Shown here piece after piece: positions 57,725 through 64,000 of a stretch of 64,000 bases of DNA (position 1 is the first letter of the stretch; the number at the start of each line of letters is the position of its first letter). Where the stretch lies: NCBI RefSeq assembly GCF_900230195.1, contig NZ_OCNE01000019.1:62001-126000 (forward strand), written 5' to 3'. This DNA is from Streptomyces zhaozhouensis (lineage in GTDB: Bacteria; Actinomycetota; Actinomycetes; Streptomycetales; Streptomycetaceae). The position numbers and the translations under genes are program-made. Below the pieces are notes generated by a model. It was not told where the DNA came from. It saw only the letters and a list, made by a program, of their open reading frames with translations, and searched no databases.

Positions 57725-59030
57725 GGGTCGCCTCCACCAACTCCTCGGGGGTCGTCGAGGCGAACAGCTCCACCTCGGCCCGCCGCACCGCCAGCACCGC
57801 GCCCAGCAGCTCCTCGCCCATCGCCTCCCGCAGCACCGCCGAGTCCGCCAGTTGCCCGATCGCGGCCGGCAGCTCCGTCGGCAGCCGCCGCAGCCCCGGC
57901 CGGCCCGCCGGGTCCCCGCTGACCGGCGGCGGCAGCGTCAGCCCCTCGCGCAGCCCCGCGAGTCCGGCCGCGATCACCCCGCCCACCACCAGATACGGGT
58001 TGGCGGCCCCGTCGAACGACTTGACCTCCGCGTTCGCCCCGCCCAGGTCGTCCGGGGAGCCGGCGACGAAACGCAGCGCCGCCTCCCGGTTCTCCAGCCC
58101 CCAGCAGTGGTGGGCGCCGGCCCAACGGGACGGCCGCAGCCGCAGATAGCTCGCCGGCGACGGCGCGCCCAGCGCCAGCAGCGCCGGCAGCTCGCGGAAG
58201 ACGCCCGCCAGGAACGCCTCGCACTCCCCCGTCATGGAGAAGGGGCCGTCGCCGCCCCGGCACAGGTTCTTGCCGTCCCGCCACGGGCTCAGATGCAGAT
58301 GGCGCCCGTTGCCCAGCCCCTCCAGCCCCTCCGCGACGGCCATCGGCGCGAACGACACCGGCAGCCCGTGGCGCGCGGAGACCCCGCGCACCGTCTCGCG
58401 GACCAGCACCGCCAGGTCGGCGGCGGCCACCGGGCCCGTCGCGGCGACCGAGACCTCGAACTGGCCGACCGCGTACTCCGGATGCACCTGGAGCGGGACC
58501 AGCCCCTGCGCGCCCAGGGCCTCCGTCACCTCACGCAGATAGTCCGAGAGCGCGACCACGCGCGCCATCCCGTACGCCGGACCGCTGCCCCGCGCGCCGG
58601 CGTCGACCACCCACTCGGTCTCGAACCCCATCAGCAGCTCGATCCCGAACTCCGCCGACGCCAGCTCCTGCTGCCGCCGCGCGAAGCTCCGCTGGCACCC
58701 CGGGTAGGGCGCGCGGCTGGCCTGGAACCGGTCGACCGGCGCCCACGCCCACCCCGGCTGCGCGGCCAGCGTCGTCAGCCGGTCCAGGTCGGGCACCAGG
58801 CGCAGGTCGCCGTCGGGGCCGCCGATCGCGGGGCTCTCGGTCATCGAGTCGTCGACCAGATAGACGTCGAAGACGGGCGACATGCCGACCCCGTCGCGCA
58901 CGGCGTCCTTCAGCCGCGCGGTCGGCACGGTCTTGACCCGGGTGATGCCGGCGTTGTCCACCCAGGTCAGGGCGACGCACCCGACCCCCGCCGAGGTGAG
59001 CCTGGCCATCGCCTGCTGCGTGTGATCCAT
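57711..59030 (-). CDS. Glutamine-synthetase-like gamma-glutamyl ligase
   Basis: A 439-residue protein of the GS-I-like family, shorter than GlnA. Seen: FETEWVVDAG, VHPEYAVGQFEVSV, GNGRHLHLSPW, and ENREAALRFV. The N-terminus begins MDHTQQAMARL at ATG 59030. Streptomyces GS-like enzymes such as GlnA3 and GlnA4 attach glutamate to polyamines or ethanolamine, and this may be another. It is coupled to the amidohydrolase gene (14-bp overlap). Confidence 0.82.
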   Translation of the reverse strand: MDHTQQAMARLTSAGVGCVALTWVDNAGITRVKTVPTARLKDAVRDGVGMSPVFDVYLVDDSMTESPAIGGPDGDLRLVPDLDRLTTLAAQPGWAWAPVDRFQASRAPYPGCQRSFARRQQELASAEFGIELLMGFETEWVVDAGARGSGPAYGMARVVALSDYLREVTEALGAQGLVPLQVHPEYAVGQFEVSVAATGPVAAADLAVLVRETVRGVSARHGLPVSFAPMAVAEGLEGLGNGRHLHLSPWRDGKNLCRGGDGPFSMTGECEAFLAGVFRELPALLALGAPSPASYLRLRPSRWAGAHHCWGLENREAALRFVAGSPDDLGGANAEVKSFDGAANPYLVVGGVIAAGLAGLREGLTLPPPVSGDPAGRPGLRRLPTELPAAIGQLADSAVLREAMGEELLGAVLAVRRAEVELFASTTPEELVEATRDRY

Positions 59031-59154
59031 GCCGGCACACCCTGCCGCCGCCGCGCATACCACCGCAACCACGCCTTCACCCGACCGAGTGGCACCACTC
59101 CCCCCAAACCACCCGCGCCCGGTCGTCTCGGCGCCCCCCGCGGACGCGCCGCCC

Positions 59155-60063
59155 TCACAGCAACGCGACGGCCTCGGCGAGCAGTTCGGTCTGCCGGTAC
59201 CAGTCGCCCGCCGCGACGCTCAGCACCACCCGCCGCGCGCCGGCGCGGTGCACGGCGTCGACGCGCTCGGCGAGGGCGGCCGGGCCGCCGGTGACGACCG
59301 CGTCGACGGCAGCGCCCGGCATCCCGAACATGCCGTCCGGGTCGGTCAGCCGCCTGACCAGTCCCTCGCGGTCGGGCCGCGCCGGGTCGCCCTCGATCGA
59401 CGCCAGCACCGTGCCGGTCACCTCGGGCGCCGGCCGCCCGCGTGCGGCCGCCAGCTCGGCCAACCGGGCCGTGTCCTCGGCCAGTCGGGCATCGGGCACC
59501 GGCATCGCGAACCAGCCGTCGCCATGCGCGGCGGCGCGGGCCAACGCCGCCGGGGCCATCCCGCCGACGATCACCGGCGGCACCACGGCGCCGGGGGCGA
59601 GCCGCACCTTCCCGCCGTCGACCTCCGCCGGGCGGCCCGCGATCAGGTCGGGCAGCACCGCCAGCGCGGCGTCCGTGCGCCGGCCCCGTTCCCGGCTCGG
59701 CACGCCGGCCGCCGCCCAGGACGCCGCGTGCCGGTCGCCGCCGACCCCGACGCCGAGCAGCACCCGGTCCCCCGAGACCCGTTGCAGCGAGGCCACCTGC
59801 TTCGCCGTCCAGACCGCCGGCCGCAACGGCAGCACGTACACGCCGAAGCCGAGCCGGACCCGGCTGGTCACCGCCGCCGCCGCGGTCAGCGCGACCGTGC
59901 TCTCCAGCAACGGCACCCCCGTGCCGCCCACGAGCTGGTCGACCGCCCACACCGACTCCAGCCCCAACGCCTCGGCGTGCCGCGCCGCGGCGGCCACATC
60001 GGGCAGGGCCTCGCCGTGCTCCGTCATCGTCGGCAGGAACACGCCGACCTCCGGTGCCGCCAT
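59155..60063 (-). CDS. LLM-class flavin/F420-dependent oxidoreductase
   Basis: A 302-residue luciferase-like TIM-barrel oxidoreductase. Seen: GVFLPTMTEHG at the start, LGLESVWAVDQLVG, VYVLPLRPAVWTAKQ, and VLLGVGVGGDRH. The ATG at 60063 is fixed by the family N-terminus. It is divergent from an HxlR-type regulator, its likely control gene. Whether it uses F420 or FMN cannot be told. Confidence 0.83.
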   Translation of the reverse strand: MAAPEVGVFLPTMTEHGEALPDVAAAARHAEALGLESVWAVDQLVGGTGVPLLESTVALTAAAAVTSRVRLGFGVYVLPLRPAVWTAKQVASLQRVSGDRVLLGVGVGGDRHAASWAAAGVPSRERGRRTDAALAVLPDLIAGRPAEVDGGKVRLAPGAVVPPVIVGGMAPAALARAAAHGDGWFAMPVPDARLAEDTARLAELAAARGRPAPEVTGTVLASIEGDPARPDREGLVRRLTDPDGMFGMPGAAVDAVVTGGPAALAERVDAVHRAGARRVVLSVAAGDWYRQTELLAEAVALL

Positions 60064-60094
60064 CCCCCAACTCCCTCCACACGTGGTTCCGTCT

Positions 60095-60156
60095 GGTAAC
60101 CGACCCCACGATGCGGCACCGTGAGAGGCGACGGAAGAAGGCACTTCAGAGTTACC
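60095..60156. promoter_or_regulatory. GGTAAC/GTTACC inverted repeat between the LLM and hxlR-like genes
   Basis: GGTAAC (60095-60100) and GTTACC (60151-60156) are perfect inverted arms 50 bp apart, one near each start codon, so an HxlR dimer site could control both genes. Confidence 0.4.
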
Positions 60157-60166
60157 GAGGCACACC

Positions 60167-60565
60167 ATGGACACCCCCGGCCCCACGGACACCGGCGGCG
60201 CCGGCCTGCCGCGCGTCGAACAGACCCACAGCTGCGAGATCCGCGACCTGCTCGACCGGCTGGCCGACAAGTGGTCGCTGCTGGTCATCGAGCTGCTCGG
60301 CGAGGGCACCCAACGCTTCAGCCAACTGCGGCGCGCCATCGACGACATCAGCCAGCGCATGTTGACCCTGACCCTGCGCCGCCTCGAACGCGACGGCCTG
60401 GTCCGCCGCACCGTCCACCCCGTCGTGCCGCCCCGCGTCGACTACGACCTCACCCCGCTCGGCCGCACCCTCCTCGACGTGATCACCCCGCTGGTCGCGT
60501 GGACCCGCGAACACCGCGACGAGATCGCCGGCGCCCGCACGGCCTACGACGCGGCGCGCCGGTGA
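60167..60565 (+). CDS. HxlR family transcriptional regulator
   Basis: A 132-residue winged-helix protein. Seen: HSCEIRDLLDRLADKWSLLVIELLGEG with the conserved N-terminal Cys23, which in HxlR/HypR proteins can sense redox or aldehyde stress, then RRAIDDISQRMLTLTLRRLERDGLVRR and VDYDLTPLGRTL. It is divergent from the LLM oxidoreductase gene. Confidence 0.88.
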   Translation: MDTPGPTDTGGAGLPRVEQTHSCEIRDLLDRLADKWSLLVIELLGEGTQRFSQLRRAIDDISQRMLTLTLRRLERDGLVRRTVHPVVPPRVDYDLTPLGRTLLDVITPLVAWTREHRDEIAGARTAYDAARR

Positions 60566-60583
60566 CCCCCGCGCCGAACGGGG

Positions 60584-61600
60584 CTACGCGTCGTCCGTGG
60601 CGGCCGACCGGAGTTGACGCGACCGGAGCCGGGGCGACCGGAGCTGGGGCGGCTCCTCGTCGTCGGTCAGGGCGACGAGGCGCTTGGAGTCGTCCCACAG
60701 GCGCGCCGCGCGCCGCGCGTCGTAGGAGAGCCGCGCGGAGGGCACGGCCGACAGCGTTCCGTCGTGCGCCTGGAAGTACGTGCCGGACACCCCCGCGTAG
60801 TCGGGACCGGCGGCGAGCGCCGCCAGCGAGGCGCCCGAGAACCCCACGTCCGAGGTGACGACGCCCATGCGCCGGGAGACCCACTTCATGGCCGCCGTGC
60901 GGGAGGCCCATCGCACCGGCCCCGGCAGGTCGCGGAGGAAACCCGTCTCGGGCACGGACCCCGGATCGAAGGCGATCGAGGCCACCTCGCTGCGGGCCGC
61001 GCGCAGCCGGCGGTCCAGCTCGTAGGCGTACATCACGGTGCACAGCTTCGAGGTGGAGTAACGCCTGCCGGCGGACAGCGCCTTGCCGCCGCCCTTTCCG
61101 TTGGTGGCCAGGGCCAGGGCGTCCGGCTCGACGGCGGTGCCGACCAGGCGGCCGTCCGTCGAGTCCGGGTCGTGGGTGCCGCTGGCGGTGTAGACGACCC
61201 GCCCCCGCTCGGAGAGGACCGGGAACAGCAGCTCGACGAGGAGGAAGTGGCCGAGGCAGTTGGTCGCGAAGGTCGTCTCGTACCCGTCGGGGCTGTAGGA
61301 GACGTCGCCGTCGAAGCGGCCGCCCGCGTTGCAGACGATCGCGTCGAGCTCCGGTACGGCACCGGAGGCGCGCATCGTCCGCCACCGCGCGGCGGCCGCC
61401 CTGACCGAGGCGAGTGACGCGACGTCGACCGTCAGCGTCGTCACCGAGACGCCGTGCCGGGCGCTCAGCTCGTCGGCGACCGGTCGCATCCGCGCCGCGT
61501 CGCGGCCGCCGAGGACGAGGTCGACGTGCCGCGCGGCGAGCTCCCGCGCGGCGGCGAGACCTATGCCCGAGTGGCCGCCGGTGATCAGGATCGAAGGCAT
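60584..61600 (-). CDS. Short-chain dehydrogenase (retinol-dehydrogenase-like)
   Basis: A 338-residue SDR. Seen: cofactor loop TGGHSGIGLAAA, NAGG, and the catalytic YSTSK at about 175. AGGAGGA precedes ATG 61600. The C-terminus is a short repetitive tail (QLRSPRLRSRQLRS) encoded by a tandem GACCGGAGC-type repeat. It is divergent from the XRE regulator gene. Confidence 0.84.
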   Translation of the reverse strand: MPSILITGGHSGIGLAAARELAARHVDLVLGGRDAARMRPVADELSARHGVSVTTLTVDVASLASVRAAAARWRTMRASGAVPELDAIVCNAGGRFDGDVSYSPDGYETTFATNCLGHFLLVELLFPVLSERGRVVYTASGTHDPDSTDGRLVGTAVEPDALALATNGKGGGKALSAGRRYSTSKLCTVMYAYELDRRLRAARSEVASIAFDPGSVPETGFLRDLPGPVRWASRTAAMKWVSRRMGVVTSDVGFSGASLAALAAGPDYAGVSGTYFQAHDGTLSAVPSARLSYDARRAARLWDDSKRLVALTDDEEPPQLRSPRLRSRQLRSAATDDA

Positions 61601-61857
61601 GTCCGTTCCTCCTGGCTTGCTGCGTTCTGGAGTCGTTGACGACGGGAAGGCCCGCGCGGGGAGCCGGCGCGAGGGCGAGGCCCCGGGCCCGGCCGGGGGG
61701 GTGGGGCGCCGCCGCCCGCTCCCGGTGCCGGCCGTCCGTGCGGGTCCACGGGCCCGTGCCGGTTCAGCATCGACGACCCGGCGGCACCTCAACCAGGGAC
61801 AGCCTGTCCGTGGTTGGCGCCTGTCGGGGACGACCGGGGCGGGCGTCTACTGGAGAC

Positions 61858-62706
61858 ATGATCGACCGTCCAGGACTCGCCGACTTCCTCCGCCGTCGCC
61901 GGGAGCTGCTGCACCCGTCCGACACGGGTCTCGTCGAGGGCGTGCGGCGGCGCACCCCGGGCCTGCGGCGCGAGGAGGTGGCCCAACTGGCGAACATCTC
62001 CACGGACTACTACGCCCGGCTGGAACAACGCCGGGGCGCCAACCCGTCCGAGGCCATCGTGGCGTCGCTGGCCCGAGCGCTGCGCTGCGATCCCGACGAA
62101 CGCGACCACCTGTACCACCTGGCCGGCTTCCCGGCCCCGCCCCGCTACTCGGACGGGTACGTGCGGCCCGGGTTGATGAGCCTGCTGGACCGGCTCGGCG
62201 ACGTCCCGGCGTGCGTCGTCAGCGATCTGGGCGAGGTGCTGTGGCAGAACACCGTCGCCGCGCTCACCCTGGGCTGGAGCACCGGACGGCGCGCCGACCG
62301 CTCGGCGAACATCGTGTGGCGGTGGTTCACCGAGCCCGGCCTGCGGACCCGCTTCCCGGAGGAGGACCGGCCACGGCACTCGCTCGCGCACGTCAGCGAC
62401 CTGCGGGCGACCGCGGCGCGACGCGGAGGCGACGCCGATGTCGCCGCCCTGGTCAACGGCCTGCTGGAGCGGAGCGAGGAGTTCCGTTCCCTGTGGGAAC
62501 GCCACGAGGTGGCGGTGCGCCGTTTCGACCGCAAGAGGTTTCTGCACCCCGAGGTCGGTGTCCTGCACCTGACGTGCGAGATCCTGCTCTCCCCCGAGGC
62601 GGACACCAGGGTGCTGGCGTTCTTCCCGACCGAGGGCACCGACGCACGCGAGAAGCTCGCGCTGCTGCGGACGATCGGGACGCAGGACTTCCAGCCGGCC
62701 CGGTGA
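61858..62706 (+). CDS. XRE-family regulator with MmyB-type ligand domain
   Basis: A 282-residue protein. Seen: N-terminal HTH LRREEVAQLANISTDYYARLEQRRGANPSE at about 36-65, then a MmyB-like PAS domain (SDLGEVLWQNTVAALTLG, FRSLWERHEV, LTCEILLSPEADTRVLAFFP). Such regulators in Streptomyces usually control an adjacent SDR, as here (divergent, 257 bp apart). MmyB regulators often respond to acyl chains. Confidence 0.87.
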   Translation: MIDRPGLADFLRRRRELLHPSDTGLVEGVRRRTPGLRREEVAQLANISTDYYARLEQRRGANPSEAIVASLARALRCDPDERDHLYHLAGFPAPPRYSDGYVRPGLMSLLDRLGDVPACVVSDLGEVLWQNTVAALTLGWSTGRRADRSANIVWRWFTEPGLRTRFPEEDRPRHSLAHVSDLRATAARRGGDADVAALVNGLLERSEEFRSLWERHEVAVRRFDRKRFLHPEVGVLHLTCEILLSPEADTRVLAFFPTEGTDAREKLALLRTIGTQDFQPAR

Positions 62707-62717
62707 GGCGGGGACAG

Positions 62718-62790
62718 GGGGAACGGGGACTCGGGGAACGGGGACTCGGGGAACGGGGACTCGGGGAACGGGGACTCGGGGAACGGGTGA
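62718..62790. repeat. 15-bp tandem repeat
   Basis: Four exact copies of GGGGAACGGGGACTC (62718-62732, 62733-62747, 62748-62762, 62763-62777) plus a partial fifth. Immediately after the XRE stop codon. The period is a multiple of three but lies outside any supported gene. Nothing else is seen between 62791 and 62990. Confidence 0.85.
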
Positions 62791-62990
62791 CCGGGCGTGA
62801 CCGGGGTCGCGCGGGCCCGTCGCGCCGTCCACCCGCCAGGAGCCCGGCGCAGCCGGGGACAGGCTGGTCCTGGCTCCCCCCGGCCTGACGACCCACGCTG
62901 GTCACACACGCCGACCCCACGCCAGCCGCGGGGGCCGCCGTTCCGCCGACCCGGCGGGGCGGCGCGAACGGCCAGGGGAGGAGTGCGCAC

Positions 62991-64000
62991 ATGACCGAAG
63001 CCCGGACACCGGTCTTCTCCACGCACGAACGCGACCGCCGCTGGAACCTGGCGAGGGACTTCATGGCCCGCGAGGGCCTCGACGCCCTGCTGGTCTTCGG
63101 CGAGCACGAGGACGCGGGCCCCGCGCCGGTCGCCTACGACACCTGGTTCACCAACGGGCGGGCGGGCACCACGGTCGTCTTCCCCGGGGCCGGGGAGCCG
63201 GTCGCCCTGCTGCCGGGGCCCATGTTCCTCATGGACCACCTGGAGTCCCGCCGACGCGGCGACACCCCGTGGATCCCCCCGCACCACCTGCGCGGCACCC
63301 GCCACTCCGGCACGGTCGTCGAGACCCTCGACGAACTGGGCCTGGCCGAGGCGGTCATCGGCGTGGTCGGGCTCGGCTCCCACATGCCGTGGCACCCCGA
63401 GGGGATCATCCCCTACGGCCTCTGGAACAACGTCCTCTCCCGCTTCCCCGACGCCGTCTTCACGCCGGTCGACCTCCCGTTCGGCCAACTCGTGATGCGG
63501 CTCGGCGAGGAGGAGATCGCCGTGCTGCGGCACGCGGCCACCATCGGCGACGCGATGGTCGAGGCCATGGTGGCGACCGCCGCGCCCGGTGTTCCGGAGA
63601 GCCGGGTGTACGCGGCGGGCATGGCGGCGGGCTACAGCCGCGGGTCGCTGCCCCCCGCGATGCACCTGTGGTCCGGGCCCGACGTGGTGGCGGCGGGGCC
63701 ACCGGCCTGGGGCCAACGCGCGCAACCTCCCCGGCTCCTGGAGGAAGGCGACGTCGTGTACGCCGAGGTGTTCTCCAGCTTCGGCGGACGTCACGCCCAG
63801 AACCAGGTCACCATCGCCGTCGGTGACGTGCACGAGGACTTCCACCGTGCGGTGGACGTGTGCCGCGCGTCCTACGACGCCGGCCTCGGGGCGCTTCGCC
63901 CGGGTCACACGTTCGGCGAACTCGTCGACGCCATGCACGCGCCGATCGACGCCGCCGACGGCTGGCCGTTCCTCATCGCGGTGCACTCGCTCAACCCCGG
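62991..64000 (+). CDS. M24-family (creatinase/Xaa-Pro peptidase-like) protein, partial
   Basis: The frame is open from ATG 62991 (AGGGGAGGAG upstream) to the window end, so only the first 336 residues are seen. N-domain about 1-160 and pita-bread domain from about 175 (GDAMVEAMVATAAPGVPESRVYAAG). The usual metal ligands are altered: VYAEVFSSFGGRHAQNQVTIAVG has Glu and Gln where active peptidases have Asp and Asp, as in creatinase-like members. So it may be a metal-independent hydrolase or lyase. Confidence 0.75.
   Translation, partial: MTEARTPVFSTHERDRRWNLARDFMAREGLDALLVFGEHEDAGPAPVAYDTWFTNGRAGTTVVFPGAGEPVALLPGPMFLMDHLESRRRGDTPWIPPHHLRGTRHSGTVVETLDELGLAEAVIGVVGLGSHMPWHPEGIIPYGLWNNVLSRFPDAVFTPVDLPFGQLVMRLGEEEIAVLRHAATIGDAMVEAMVATAAPGVPESRVYAAGMAAGYSRGSLPPAMHLWSGPDVVAAGPPAWGQRAQPPRLLEEGDVVYAEVFSSFGGRHAQNQVTIAVGDVHEDFHRAVDVCRASYDAGLGALRPGHTFGELVDAMHAPIDAADGWPFLIAVHSLNP

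Overview
The window is a high-GC actinobacterial chromosome segment, almost certainly Streptomyces or a close relative. The evidence is the codon bias, the mycothiol genes (mshA, mshD), the developmental genes devA/devE and rsiG, the phoR-phoP/phoU-mtpA locus, Nur, GlnR, MsiK, and many TAnnnT -10 boxes placed 6-7 nt before a start codon (leaderless genes). I see no rRNA, complete tRNA, CRISPR array, prophage or insertion sequence.

Layout. 0.1-9.6 kb: msiK (sugar importer ATPase), a secreted small protein, a nucleotidyltransferase, a DUF3626 protein, a DoxX membrane protein, then rlmB, cysS, ispF and ispD on the minus strand. 9.9-18.5 kb: carD, a lipoprotein, the phosphate two-component pair phoR-phoP, a PHO box shared with divergent phoU and the metallothionein gene mtpA, gpmA, and a multidomain SpoIIE-type phosphatase. 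18.6-25.6 kb: YbjN protein, mshA, a methyltransferase, a tandem 145-bp repeat, a Nudix hydrolase, polyphosphate kinase and mshD. 25.8-34.9 kb: secreted 5'-nucleotidase, a pptT/pptH-like pair, soxR, a LacI regulator, glnR, MoaD/ThiS protein, a membrane protein and an LmeA-like protein. 35.1-37.1 kb: a sulfur module (33-residue cysteine-ending leader peptide, rhodanese, SseC/DUF1416, DsrE, a 27-residue zinc ribbon). 37.4-46.3 kb: nitrobindin-like protein, SDR, nur, ygfZ, dtd, rsiG, asparaginase, Eis-like acetyltransferase, devA-devE. 46.4-50.6 kb: a phosphotransferase gene with a TTA codon that overlaps a convergent MMPL transporter, and a lone CydB-like membrane protein. 50.9-64 kb looks accessory: flavin and quinone oxidoreductases with a TetR regulator, a NarL-type two-component system, a split FluG-like pair (amidohydrolase plus glutamine-synthetase-like enzyme), an LLM oxidoreductase with an HxlR regulator, an SDR with an XRE regulator, and an M24-family protein cut by the window end.

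The core genes share themes: phosphate (phoRP, phoU, ppk, 5'-nucleotidase), nitrogen (glnR), sulfur and thiols (mshA, mshD, sulfurtransferase module), metal and redox control (nur, mtpA, soxR), and development (rsiG, devA/devE). The strongest non-genic signals are a family of roughly 145-bp palindromic modules at several intergenic sites, one copy of which has exactly lost its palindrome; a probable inversion junction at such a repeat near 21.4 kb; a cysteine attenuator upstream of the sulfurtransferase; and an HTH-coding segment open in frame into ppk. All calls rest on reading the sequence and on recalled family knowledge; no database search was run.
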